Source of the DNA: Sphingorhabdus profundilacus
GTDB lineage: Bacteria; Pseudomonadota; Alphaproteobacteria; Sphingomonadales; Sphingomonadaceae
Length of the DNA stretch: 64,000 nucleotides
Reading direction: 5' to 3'
Assembly (NCBI RefSeq): GCF_009769755.1
Contig: NZ_SDWJ01000002.1
Location: forward strand, 248,001-312,000
The notes beneath the pieces were generated by a model, which made no database searches, was not told the origin of the DNA, and saw nothing but the letters and a program-made list of their open reading frames with translations. This document shows, piece by piece, positions 35,884-43,609 of the stretch. Made by a program: the position numbers and the translations under genes. The stretch's first letter is position 1. Every line of letters begins with the position of its first letter.

Positions 35884-36465
35884 TTATGGTTTACGAGGTT
35901 GCTTAGCGGTCATTGCGTTTGGGCGCGATTTTTGTTCAGCAACTTGAACTGGCGTAATTATATCGGTCTGTGCTTCCAAAGCATTTGCAATCCGAGGCCA
36001 TGCGCGCCAAGCGTCCATCATCAAGTTGTCTCGTGCTACAAAGCCACCAGCAGCATACGCGCTGGTTTGAATGTCTGTTTCGGACAAATCATACCCAAGG
36101 CACTTCATTATCTCAAAAATCAGTTTGGTCTGATTGGTATATATCTTTGTCTCATGTGAAGCGGCATTCTCAGCCGACGGCTGAAACATAATCGTTTCGA
36201 TATAGGTTTTCCAAGCCGCCATGACCTTGCGATTGCGATTGAAATCTATCGGTATCATATTGATTGCTGTTGAATACGCCGGGTCGCTGGGCATGTGACG
36301 GGTGCTGACTAGCATTCTCATCGTCTGAGTTTGCTGCTCTTTTGTCCTACGCCTTGTTTCACTGGTTAGCTGAATAGCTACCGCCGCAAGCGGACCAATT
36401 AAGATGGCGGCGATGGTTATAAGCTCATAAAGCTGCATTCCCATATATAGCTTTTCGCCCGCCAT
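35884..36465 (-). CDS. Membrane-anchored protein of unknown function (DUF6680-like)
   Basis: 193 residues. An N-terminal segment MGMQLYELITIAAILIGPLAAVAIQL is a single membrane helix. It is followed by a cytoplasmic alpha-helical part beginning TKEQQTQTMRMLVSTRHM and INMIPIDFNRNRKVMAAWKTY, a pattern I associate with the DUF6680 group, with moderate confidence. GGGAGAAAAAT precedes the ATG at 36465. It stands first in a minus-strand group with the two small membrane ORFs. Function is unknown. Confidence 0.7.
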   Translation of the reverse strand: MAGEKLYMGMQLYELITIAAILIGPLAAVAIQLTSETRRRTKEQQTQTMRMLVSTRHMPSDPAYSTAINMIPIDFNRNRKVMAAWKTYIETIMFQPSAENAASHETKIYTNQTKLIFEIMKCLGYDLSETDIQTSAYAAGGFVARDNLMMDAWRAWPRIANALEAQTDIITPVQVAEQKSRPNAMTAKQPRKP

Positions 36466-36798
36466 ATTTTTCTCCCATCATCCCCGGAAATTCTTAAACT
36501 GATAGCGTCTGTCCTGCCAAACAAGATCAGGTCAACAACGGCTACCATGAAACTGAAAGGCCCCGAGGGCAAGGAGTTCAATAAACTCTCAAAAGCAAAA
36601 ATCGCCATAGAAATGCGAGGGGGCAACTCCGATCAAACGTAAGGCCATATCTCCCCCATAGGGGATGCCCTGCCCCGCACCGGATTACATAGGCTCATAA
36701 CTTATAAGCTACGGGCTAGGCTCACAACATATCTTGACAGCTTCAAAGAGCTAGCTTATGAGCCAGCTTATCAGTAACCCTAACTTGTGAGCCATCCC
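36466..36798. other. Intergenic region between two divergent island genes
   Basis: A 333-base region between the DUF6680-like gene (minus) and the serine recombinase (plus). It holds the GGCTCAYAA motif cluster at 36692-36793. A 31-codon ORF at 36547 is too short and lacks a ribosome binding site, so it is not called. Confidence 0.5.
36692..36793. promoter_or_regulatory. Cluster of four GGCTCAYAA sites upstream of the serine recombinase
   Basis: GGCTCATAA (36692-36700) and GGCTCACAA (36719-36727) are direct repeats. TTATGAGCC (36756-36764) and TTGTGAGCC (36785-36793) are the same motif inverted. The direct pair is 27 bases apart and the inverted pair 29 bases apart, about 2.7 DNA turns. CTTATAAGCT adjoins the first copy. 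Multiple inverted motifs immediately before a resolvase gene are typical of a res recombination site that doubles as an autoregulatory operator. Confidence 0.55.
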
Positions 36799-37413
36799 AT
36801 GACAAAGCACCGCATAGCGTACTACCGCGTATCCACCGGGGACCAATCAATTGACGCCCAACGAGCAGCTATGGGCGGAGGCTTCGATACTGAATACAGT
36901 GACGAGGGGATAAGCGGGGCAACGCTGGCTGCGGAACGACCGGGCTTTGCCAAGCTAATAGCCAGTGTCCGCAAAGGGGATACAGTATGCGTCTATGCCG
37001 TTGACCGCTTAGGACGTGATGCACTTGACGTACAAAGCACAGTGAAGCGCCTAATTGATGGCGGGGTGATTGTGGACATTCACGGCCTAGGCCAGATCAC
37101 AGGGGACATAGGCAAGCTAATCCTAGCCGTGCTGGCACAGGTTGCTGAAATGGAACGCAACAGGATAACGGAACGGTGCAACAATGGCAGGAAGGCAGCC
37201 CGAGAGGCATTGGCGGCAACGGGCAAGACACACAAGGGCAAGCATGGGCTTGGGAGGCAGCCGCTCTATCTTCAGAAAGACAGCAAGGTTAAAGGTAAGG
37301 ATGACATAGCTGCGTGGCGTAAGGCGCAGGGTGCCAGCATATCGGCAACAGCCCAGCACTTCGGCATCTCACCAGCCAGCGTTAAGAGGTATTGTGCCGG
37401 GGCATTAGGGTGA
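36799..37413 (+). CDS. Serine recombinase / resolvase-invertase family
   Basis: A 204-residue small serine recombinase. IAYYRVSTGDQSIDAQR carries the nucleophilic Ser near residue 10, VYAVDRLGRDALDV carries the conserved D-RLGR motif, and AEMERNRITERCNNGRKAA is the long E helix. A C-terminal helix-turn-helix is seen in ISATAQHFGISPASVKRY. ATG at 36799 follows a GTG at 36787; MTKHRIAYYRVST is the usual start. It probably acts on the repeats just upstream, for resolution or inversion. Whether it contributes to island mobility is not known. Confidence 0.9.
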   Translation: MTKHRIAYYRVSTGDQSIDAQRAAMGGGFDTEYSDEGISGATLAAERPGFAKLIASVRKGDTVCVYAVDRLGRDALDVQSTVKRLIDGGVIVDIHGLGQITGDIGKLILAVLAQVAEMERNRITERCNNGRKAAREALAATGKTHKGKHGLGRQPLYLQKDSKVKGKDDIAAWRKAQGASISATAQHFGISPASVKRYCAGALG

Positions 37414-37472
37414 ACTAGGCGGACTGCACACTGAACGAACGTCCGCTTTTATCGAACCAGAAATCTATCGGT

Positions 37473-37502
37473 AATGTCTGGAATGTTGTGGAAAACGGAC
37501 AT
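37473..37502 (+). repeat. Island repeat, type I copy 1
   Basis: The core GGAATGTTGTGGAAA (37480-37494) is flanked by the palindromic ends ATGTCTG and CGGACAT. It lies immediately before the lipoprotein gene at 37509. The same core recurs at 38596-38610. Confidence 0.75.
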
Positions 37503-37508
37503 CGAGTG

Positions 37509-37973
37509 ATGTATCACCGCAAGGTGGCCGAGCAGCAACTTTCATACCTTATCGTGGGTTTGCTGGCGTTATACGGCTGCGCGGACAAGGTCACACCGCC
37601 AACACCTCCATTGCTTCAGAACGTCAGTGCGGCGGGAGGATGGTGGAACGCCGGCTGTCCACCACGAGACGCGACAGAAGCAGAATTTTTCGAACCATCG
37701 CAAGAAGCGTTGTCGCCCGAGCTCATGGAGCGGCTGTCGCGCGAGTTTCCGGTGGGTAGCGACGCAAGCCGACTGGAGCGCAATCTTAAAGAACAGGGCT
37801 TTAGTTTTAGCCTTCCTTGCGACGGTCTATCAGCCATCCACCTTGGCGAATTTAGTCAGAATGGCGGCGGCTTTAACGGCCCTTATCCAATCTTCGCCCA
37901 GATCGTGTGGGAGCAGGATGACGCGGGGAAAATACTTTGGACTAAAGCGACTGTGTCTTTCACAGGTCCGTGA
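37509..37973 (+). CDS. Putative lipoprotein, unknown function
   Basis: 154 residues from ATG at 37509. The N-terminus MYHRKVAEQQLSYLIVGLLALYGC-AD is a hydrophobic segment ending in a cysteine in a lipobox-like LYGC context, so a lipoprotein is likely, though Tyr is unusual there. The mature part is rich in Pro, Glu and Ser, with CPPRDATEAEFF and the ending IVWEQDDAGKILWTKATVSF. Type I and type II repeats lie directly on either side. No homologue family was recognised. Confidence 0.6.
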   Translation: MYHRKVAEQQLSYLIVGLLALYGCADKVTPPTPPLLQNVSAAGGWWNAGCPPRDATEAEFFEPSQEALSPELMERLSREFPVGSDASRLERNLKEQGFSFSLPCDGLSAIHLGEFSQNGGGFNGPYPIFAQIVWEQDDAGKILWTKATVSFTGP

Positions 37974-37977
37974 GCAT

Positions 37978-38011
37978 AATGTCCGCAATGTTGTCGTGTC
38001 CGGAACGGCAG
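37978..38011 (+). repeat. Island repeat, type II copy 1
   Basis: The core GTCCGCAATGTTGTCG (37981-37996) follows the lipoprotein stop after a few bases. The core recurs at 39390-39405. It resembles type I in AATGTTGT but has different flanks. Confidence 0.7.
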
Positions 38012-38170
38012 CTTTTGTTGTATATTGTCGGAAAGCTGCCCTAAAAATGCCGAAAAGCCCGTGTCACTTTCGCCGCTAGGAGTTTCTGCGGCCTTGAAGG
38101 GGTTGCTTGCAATACCCGATCCGGACGCCACAAAGTTAAAGGCCAAGGGAAAAAAGAAGGAAATAATGAA

Positions 38171-38431
38171 ATGATTTTGCGTTACGCGCTCGGCTTGCTT
38201 GTGGTTTTGTCATTGCTCACACCGTTGGTGATGCTTCCTGAAAACGGCGACAGGCTTATGGAATTTTATATGACACTGCCAGCGGTCGTCCTTGCGACAG
38301 TTGCTGCGACAGGCTCAGCTTTTTTTATCCCGAAAGATAAGAGGAACCAACCTAAGATGTATTTATTGCCCACGCTGATGGCCGTCGTAATTCTTGCGCT
38401 TATTGGATGGGCGTCAGTTTCAATGACATAA
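38171..38431 (+). CDS. Small membrane protein (86 residues)
   Basis: MILRYALGLLVVLSLLTPLVM, VVLATVAATGSAFFIP and LLPTLMAVVILALIGW form three membrane segments. AAGGA about ten bases upstream of the ATG supports the start. It is bracketed by type II repeat copy 1 on the left and type I copy 2 on the right, so it occupies one unit of the island's repeat array. Function unknown. Confidence 0.65.
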   Translation: MILRYALGLLVVLSLLTPLVMLPENGDRLMEFYMTLPAVVLATVAATGSAFFIPKDKRNQPKMYLLPTLMAVVILALIGWASVSMT

Positions 38432-38589
38432 GTTGGTCCAAACAACTATATTATCGCTGAAAATCGCGCCAGCAACCGACCTTTAATACACTTACGACTG
38501 CAAGGTTGGTCACCGAGTGCGGTGCAAGGTGCCCTATTTTGTGCCGATGAACAAATGGCAGATAACGATTGCTTCAGCCTGCCGCCTGT

Positions 38590-38619
38590 ATGACCGGAAT
38601 GTTGTGGAAAGCTGACATT
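38590..38619 (+). repeat. Island repeat, type I copy 2
   Basis: The core GGAATGTTGTGGAAA (38596-38610) and a GCTGACAT end reach the stop codon of the minus-strand lipoprotein gene at 38618. Sequence identity with type I copy 1 is complete across the 15-base core. Confidence 0.75.
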
Positions 38620-39361
38620 AGTTCTTCATCGTGCGAGCGACGGCAGCTATTTGCTTTTTAGCGTCTGCCAAAGCAGCAGCGCTTATTAAGTTTGGCGGCT
38701 GATTGGTCCGTTCTGCGCATTCCACGCTAGTTATCGACTGCTTATACGCCACATCCTCCTTCGCAATCGCATAATGCGCGGCGTAAGACGTGCCCGCCAA
38801 AGTCTGCTCAAAACGATCGACCTCCCTTTTTGCGGGTGTGAGGAGTTCGTCATTCTTCTGTTCAATATGTAAGTCACACATAGGACTCACCATCTGCACT
38901 AAAAGGCTTACATGATAGCGAAACGCTGACTGGTCGTCCGATCCAGTCAATGGACTATCTGACCCGTTGCCTAAATCAGGGCGGAGGCTCCGCAATGTGC
39001 CCAACCCATTCCGCACAGTTTTTTTCGTCATATCAACATGCAATTTGGCGAATGTAAGATCGTCGTCATTCCAGCATCCCTTACCGGTCCGCTGACTGTA
39101 TTGAAAATCCTGCAAGGCAATCGCTAGTTGGTTACCCGGCTCTGTTCCTTTCACTTGCCGCTCAAATTTGCTCACCGCTTCAAGTTCCGAACCAAGCAGT
39201 TCGTGTCTGCTAAAGCCAGATGGAGCGTCGCACGAAGGACTGAGCAGGTCAGTATAAATGTCGCGCGCCACGAAGCGGAACTCAGCACTGTTCGCGGGAT
39301 CAACCTTTTCGATTGAACAACCCGAGCAAGCTAGGACCGACAGGAAGAAAAGGACGCGCAT
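38618..39361 (-). CDS. Putative lipoprotein, unknown function
   Basis: 247 residues from ATG at 39361. MRVLFFLSVLACSGC-SIEK is a short lipoprotein signal sequence ending in a Cys; LAC or SGC could supply the lipidated residue. The rest is hydrophilic and largely helical, with CDAPSGFSRHELLGSELEAVSKFERQV and VAYKQSITSVECAERTN. It has several cysteines (SPSCDAP, KGCWND, SPMCDL, VECAE), which suggests disulfides in the periplasm. It is flanked by type I and type II repeats like the first lipoprotein gene, but reads in the opposite direction. No family recognised. Confidence 0.65.
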   Translation of the reverse strand: MRVLFFLSVLACSGCSIEKVDPANSAEFRFVARDIYTDLLSPSCDAPSGFSRHELLGSELEAVSKFERQVKGTEPGNQLAIALQDFQYSQRTGKGCWNDDDLTFAKLHVDMTKKTVRNGLGTLRSLRPDLGNGSDSPLTGSDDQSAFRYHVSLLVQMVSPMCDLHIEQKNDELLTPAKREVDRFEQTLAGTSYAAHYAIAKEDVAYKQSITSVECAERTNQPPNLISAAALADAKKQIAAVARTMKN

Positions 39362-39387
39362 TAACGTCGTCGTAAGCGATGTTCCCA

Positions 39388-39420
39388 ACGTCCGCAATGT
39401 TGTCGTTTGCTGACTGTCGG
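39388..39420 (+). repeat. Island repeat, type II copy 2
   Basis: The core GTCCGCAATGTTGTCG (39390-39405) is identical to 37981-37996. It lies 29 bases upstream of the minus-strand lipoprotein start, so it could also be part of that gene's promoter. Confidence 0.7.
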
Positions 39421-39691
39421 CTTTTGTCGGTATATGCACCCGTAGCTGTCATAGCAGCCGCACTCAACGACCGTCACACTCAAACCCTACGCGGAGGCAA
39501 ATGGCACCCGACAAGTGTTAAGAACTTGTTGGATAGGATTTCAGGCGACGTACCCCAACCCCTCCTACCCGCGCACTCAACGACTGCTAACTAGGCCCAA
39601 TGTGAGAGCGCACCGAGGCTTGATCGGATTGCCATTGTTTAAAGGTTGCGAGTTACATGCATTCTACTAGCTGTCATCAAACCTTTGGAGA
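39421..39691. other. Intergenic stretch of the island
   Basis: About 270 bases between the second lipoprotein gene and the 258-codon gene. I see no ORF with a ribosome binding site and no clear promoter. The stretch is GC-poor towards its right end. Confidence 0.4.
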
Positions 39692-40468
39692 ATGCGGGAC
39701 ATTATGCACATTTTAAATATTGTTACAAATGACGAGCGCCCCGAAACAATCAGAAAACCTATCATTATTCCCGAACTTGAGTTAGATGATTTGAAGGCCC
39801 TTGTGGAAGCGCCCACGATAAAATCGCGTGACTTTTCCGCTGAAATTGCGTTGGCAGCAGCAGACGGGGCTATTTCAGAACAGAAGGCGCAATCGAGTGC
39901 GAAAGTTCAAGCTGCACAAACGCTTGCCAAGGACTTGTTCAAGACAGCTGCTGACAGCGTGAAGGAACAAACCGGGATGTCGATTGGCTACCTCGAACCG
40001 TGGGCATACGAGCCAAAACCCAAGGCAGCCTATAAATTGTGGAAGACAGTTGTAACGATGTACATAGATCAGCCCGACACTTTGGACATTGGGTCGACGG
40101 CTATGGCCCTAAAGCTAAACCAGAGGGACAACGGATATGTGGTCACCCGCGACATGTTCTATGACAAGCTCAATCGTTATGCGAAAAAAGACCTTGAGAG
40201 GCTTTTGAAGTTGTTGGGGGTAACTCTACAATTGCGCGGTCCAGTGACGATCCGATCCGTGCGTAAGGCACTGATAGAGCGGCGGGAGACTTCGGCTGGA
40301 GTGCCTATCGAGGAGTTTGCAGGTCGCTTCGTAATCCGTGGTAATGCTATTACCCTCAATGGTGTTGAGTACAAAATCCAGCTAGGAAAATCTGGCAAGC
40401 GTCGGATAAGACATCGCGGCGAGTGGCTCCCGCTAGACGTTCTTAAATCAATTTGTTTGGGAACTTAG
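39692..40468 (+). CDS. Hypothetical protein, 258 residues
   Basis: Starts MRDIMHILNIV with a GGAG one base before ATG 39692, an unusually short distance; the in-frame ATG at 39704 is an alternative with a more distant GGAG. The N-terminal half has an Ala/Gln-rich helix (EIALAAADGAISEQKAQSSAKVQAAQ). A region of short helices follows (DKLNRYAKKDLERLLKLLGV). The end is basic: IQLGKSGKRRIRHRGEWLPLDVLKSICLG. This tail looks capable of nucleic acid binding. No domain was recognised. Confidence 0.65.
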   Translation: MRDIMHILNIVTNDERPETIRKPIIIPELELDDLKALVEAPTIKSRDFSAEIALAAADGAISEQKAQSSAKVQAAQTLAKDLFKTAADSVKEQTGMSIGYLEPWAYEPKPKAAYKLWKTVVTMYIDQPDTLDIGSTAMALKLNQRDNGYVVTRDMFYDKLNRYAKKDLERLLKLLGVTLQLRGPVTIRSVRKALIERRETSAGVPIEEFAGRFVIRGNAITLNGVEYKIQLGKSGKRRIRHRGEWLPLDVLKSICLGT

Positions 40469-40799
40469 ATATGTGAGTGTTTTATTGTATATGTATATAC
40501 ATAAGCACAACGTACCTCCGTGTATCGTCTATGCAACACAGCTTTGCAGTAGCGCGTTGCCTTTTATATCACTCAGCGGCTTCCATTGTTGTCGTCGACG
40601 GCCTCCCCCAACCATGCACCATGGGGCGAAGTTTTTCATTTAGGAACATATCATCTCTCGCAAAGCTCTTGTAGTTGGACCTCAATCCGACCCACGATTT
40701 GCCCTCCACCAGCGCCAACCACGCGCCAACAAACTAGACACAAAGCAACGGGCCATTTGCCAGATCGACAATGCCTACTCAGAGGCGCTCAGGGCGCGT
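40469..40799. other. Gap upstream of the zinc-ribbon ORF
   Basis: 331 bases without a gene called. From 40644 to 40799 the frame of the downstream zinc-ribbon ORF is open and its codons look coding-like, but there is no ATG, GTG or TTG in that frame before GTG at 40800. It may be the lost 5' part of that gene. Confidence 0.4.
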
Positions 40800-41231
40800 G
40801 TGAGGCACGCTGGCAGATTTTCGGCGTTCATGGACCGGGCAGCCTATTATATCGATCTGGAGGCTCCATGCCCCAAGTGCGGTGCATTTAAGCGCCGGAC
40901 CCGTGATCGATCTTGTTACGTATGCCATCTCAACAGAGGCGGCTCTAACTTCGAACGGATGAAGGCTGGGATAGCTCCCATGGTCAATAGGAGCAAGGCT
41001 GGGCACCTAGACATCCTTGAACGTAAGAAGCGCGAGAAAGATGGGGAGTGTCTGGTCCGGAAGTTTGGGGAACTTACCGCGATACGTTGGCCAACCGGGC
41101 GGCTAGAGATTTACTTTCCAAATGGTGCCCATGAAGCCGACCTTAGCCTACTTCATCCAACCTTCATGCAACATGCATTGGATAATGTGCCCGAACTCAC
41201 CGAGGCACTTGTTTGGGCGGGTTGGTACTAA
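40800..41231 (+). CDS. Zinc-ribbon protein, probably 5'-truncated
   Basis: 143 residues from GTG at 40800, with a second possible start at ATG 40830. CPKCGAFKRRTRDRSCYVC forms a likely four-cysteine zinc site at about residues 24-42. The remainder is a compact mixed fold with WPTGRLEIYFPNG and a final VWAGWY. It resembles phage and island zinc-ribbon proteins, but the HNH-nuclease histidines were not found. The open frame upstream (40644-40799) lacks a start codon, so the natural start may be lost. It reads towards the integrase gene, which is on the other strand. Confidence 0.6.
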   Translation: MRHAGRFSAFMDRAAYYIDLEAPCPKCGAFKRRTRDRSCYVCHLNRGGSNFERMKAGIAPMVNRSKAGHLDILERKKREKDGECLVRKFGELTAIRWPTGRLEIYFPNGAHEADLSLLHPTFMQHALDNVPELTEALVWAGWY

Positions 41232-41306
41232 AATCCTCGCTATAGTCGGCCTGTAAGGTTGTTGGTGGGCAGCAGAAGCTGCAAACGCATAATCTCGGAC
41301 CCTCAC

Positions 41307-42860
41307 TTAACGCCAAGCCTTCGGCAACTTGAGGCCGGGTATCTTGTACATGGCCATACCTTCAACAACCGGATGCATATAGAAACCCGACCCATAGTCA
41401 TCTGCGACGCTATCACCGCTATGACCCATGATTTGTGTTTGGATACCTTCGACCACGCCGACTTGCCGGGCATATTGTTTGAATGTGTGACGGAAGGAAT
41501 GGAACGTCATACGGCTATCAGTGACGCCGCATATCTCCCGTTTGTATTTGCCGAACCACTCGCCCCATTTAGAGGTGAGCGTGCCGAACTTGTTTGGTTT
41601 AAGTTCCGGGAACAACCGCAAGTGACCTTGCCGCCGCATTTCATCGCAGTATGCCAGAAAGCCTAGCCGCTTTAGTTCGGGATGGACCGGAACCTTGCGT
41701 ATGCTATGTTCGTTCTTAACGGATTGCCCGGTTTCATCATCTTCTTTAATTGAAATGAAATCAGCCGTCCGGTCTTCACCGTCAAGATCGGAATAGGTCA
41801 ATGCCATTATATCTGTAAGGTGAAGCTGGCCTAGTTCCTCTAATCTGGCTCCGGTAAACAAGGCTAGTAGCGGCAACCAATATGCCGCCTCTCCTCTGCC
41901 CTGTGTCGGCCTAGACCCGGTGGCATAAACAGGACTTTCAAAGATGGCCTTTAGGGCTTCTAGGCTAAATTCAGTCCGCTTGTTCTTAGCCGCGTTCCTA
42001 TCAATCACCTTGATACCAGCCGCCGCATTCGTGGCAGCGTAATCATTATCAGCCGCCCATTGCAGCAAAGTTCGCAGACGGCTTAGCTTTACCTTGATAT
42101 TGCCTAGGGTCTGCCCCTCACTGACAAGAGCATTCTTGAACGCCAGTACATCTGCACGAGTTATATCGGCAACGGCCTTCTTACCGACCCGCTCGTAAAA
42201 CCAGCGCGCCACAGCCCTATGGGCTTCAACGCCCCTTAGTTTAACCGCCCGTTCGACAGCCCATCGGTGAATTATATCACCGTCTAGCATAATGCCGGGG
42301 GCAAACGCCGCTAGACTGGCTGGCACTATCGCCGCTGGCTGGGCTAGTAAATCCGGGTCATCCTGCCTTGATGCTGCCCGAATATCATGCCGGTAAATCC
42401 GCAGCCGTTCCATTGCTACCACGTGGTCATAATCCTTGGCAGCAAATAGGTCTTTGATCGCGGCTTCCTCTGGCGATAGTTCCTGCGTGGTAAGGGCCAT
42501 CCGTTTTTCTAATGTACGGCGGTAGTCTTCCCGGCCCTCGTACCGCTCCTCTTGCTCGAAACGCTGGCGCTCCTCGTAATCTGTTTGTTCTATTTCAGCC
42601 GGGGTAACGGGACGCCCAGCAAGCGAGTTACTAGCCCCGCCAGCGGCCTGCCCGGACCCTTTGGCTAGGTGTAGTGCTTGCTCAATGAGGCCGTCTGTGT
42701 GCGTCCCAGCCAGTCGAGCGAGCCGCTTACCTTCGGCGAGGTCTTTGGTCCCGAGACTGTGCATCCATTGTTTCTTGTTATCGAAATAGGATTGCAGATT
42801 TACAGGGATGACGCGCCGGAAATAATAGACGGATTGGCGCTTGGTTAGGTGGGTACACAT
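41307..42860 (-). CDS. Tyrosine-type site-specific integrase
   Basis: A 517-residue integrase. The N-terminal domain begins CTHLTKRQSVYYFRRVIP (DUF6538-like, seen in island integrases), with a core-binding domain around residues 190-290. The catalytic domain has TGARLEELGQLHL (first Arg) near 340, HSFRHTFKQYA (His-x-x-Arg) near 454 and GHSGDSVADDYG, with a Tyr in the nucleophile region, near 480. It starts 93 bases from the tRNA-Ala gene. It would catalyse insertion and excision at the 19-base core. Confidence 0.93.
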   Translation of the reverse strand: MCTHLTKRQSVYYFRRVIPVNLQSYFDNKKQWMHSLGTKDLAEGKRLARLAGTHTDGLIEQALHLAKGSGQAAGGASNSLAGRPVTPAEIEQTDYEERQRFEQEERYEGREDYRRTLEKRMALTTQELSPEEAAIKDLFAAKDYDHVVAMERLRIYRHDIRAASRQDDPDLLAQPAAIVPASLAAFAPGIMLDGDIIHRWAVERAVKLRGVEAHRAVARWFYERVGKKAVADITRADVLAFKNALVSEGQTLGNIKVKLSRLRTLLQWAADNDYAATNAAAGIKVIDRNAAKNKRTEFSLEALKAIFESPVYATGSRPTQGRGEAAYWLPLLALFTGARLEELGQLHLTDIMALTYSDLDGEDRTADFISIKEDDETGQSVKNEHSIRKVPVHPELKRLGFLAYCDEMRRQGHLRLFPELKPNKFGTLTSKWGEWFGKYKREICGVTDSRMTFHSFRHTFKQYARQVGVVEGIQTQIMGHSGDSVADDYGSGFYMHPVVEGMAMYKIPGLKLPKAWR

Positions 42861-42952
42861 GGGCTGTCCTCGCTGCTACGGCTGTAACAGTCAACCGACA
42901 AAAACCCATTATATTTCAGTAACTCCCCGCAAATCTGCGGTTTGTATGACAT

Positions 42953-42971
42953 TGGTGGAGCCTAGGGGAGT
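42953..42971. repeat. Right attachment repeat within tRNA-Ala
   Basis: TGGTGGAGCCTAGGGGAGT is the complement of the tRNA-Ala 3' end including CCA and the acceptor and T-arm bases. It is identical to 35363-35381. Confidence 0.9.
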
Positions 42972-43028
42972 CGAACCCCTGACCTCTACACTGCCAGTGT
43001 AGCGCTCTACCAGCTGAGCTAAGGCCCC
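42953..43028 (-). tRNA. tRNA-Ala, anticodon GGC
   Basis: A 76-base tRNA with CCA encoded. The acceptor strands are GGGGCCT and AGGCTCC, the D-arm is GCTC...GAGC, the anticodon stem is CTACA/TGTAG with loop CTGGCAG, and the T-arm loop is GGTTCGACTCC. The loop sets anticodon GGC for alanine GCC/GCU codons. Its 3' half serves as the island's integration target, and the island insertion restores the gene. It is transcribed towards the integrase. Confidence 0.97.
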
Positions 43029-43109
43029 ATCATGCCGCAATCAAGGCGGCTATTTGGTGAGGAGCGCCACTAGCGGGCGCTCCATCATATATCAAGCACG
43101 AAGTTCGAC

Positions 43110-43427
43110 TTAAATATCGTCGGGTTCGTCTTCGCCGCTGGCCACGCCAAGATCATCATCACCGCCAAGATCGACGTCATTGTCAGGCGACACGTCACCA
43201 TCAACCGCATCGACATCAATGTCGAGATCGTCGTCGGCCAAATCCGCGTCATCCTTTTTCTTTTCAACTTCTTCAAAGGGAAGCGGTTGTTTAGATTTCA
43301 GGACAGGTTCCGGCGTCCACTGGTTGCCACACTCAATGCACTCAACCGGTTCGTCCTTGGTGAGATCGTAAAAGCGAGTACCGCATTTCGGGCAAGTGCG
43401 CTTGGTTCCCCATTCAGCCTTAATCAT
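43110..43427 (-). CDS. TIGR02300 family zinc-ribbon protein
   Basis: 105 residues. KAEWGTKRTCPKCGTRFYDLTKDEP and VECIECGNQW form a four-cysteine zinc ribbon, the mark of TIGR02300; the C-terminal half is strongly acidic (DADLADDDLDIDVDAVDG). This small protein is found almost only in alphaproteobacteria, often beside aroA, and its function is unknown. ATG at 43427 is chosen because the family starts at MIKAEWGTKR. It is divergent from aroA. Confidence 0.9.
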   Translation of the reverse strand: MIKAEWGTKRTCPKCGTRFYDLTKDEPVECIECGNQWTPEPVLKSKQPLPFEEVEKKKDDADLADDDLDIDVDAVDGDVSPDNDVDLGGDDDLGVASGEDEPDDI

Positions 43428-43609
43428 GGCAGGCTCAAATCCTTTATAAAATAGCTTGAAACGGGCGATGCACGTCGGTGAATCGCCGTCAGTTGGCGCG
43501 GCCTTTGCCACAGCATGGCGATGCTGTCAAAAACTTCTCCCCTCTTGATAGCGGCTGAGGGGACAAGGTGCGTTGACTTCCTGAACCCGGGAAAGCAAAG
43601 CAGCGCCCT

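Larger units (their letters stand above)
35363..42971. mobile_element. 7.6 kb genomic island integrated in tRNA-Ala(GGC)
   Basis: A perfect 19-base direct repeat bounds this segment, and the right copy is the 3' end of an intact tRNA-Ala gene. A tyrosine integrase gene lies next to that tRNA, reading away from it into the island. Inside are a serine recombinase, several small membrane or lipoprotein genes, repeats and unrecognised ORFs. None of the genes is a housekeeping gene, and coding is sparser and richer in AT than in the flanks. The two flanks are core genes: obgE on the left and TIGR02300-aroA-cmk-rpsA on the right. No plasmid replication or phage structural genes were recognised, so its mode of transfer is unknown. 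Confidence 0.88.

Noticed and set aside
36547-36642. 31-codon ORF in the island divergent region
   Set aside because: Very short, no ribosome binding site, and the composition is not distinguishable from chance.
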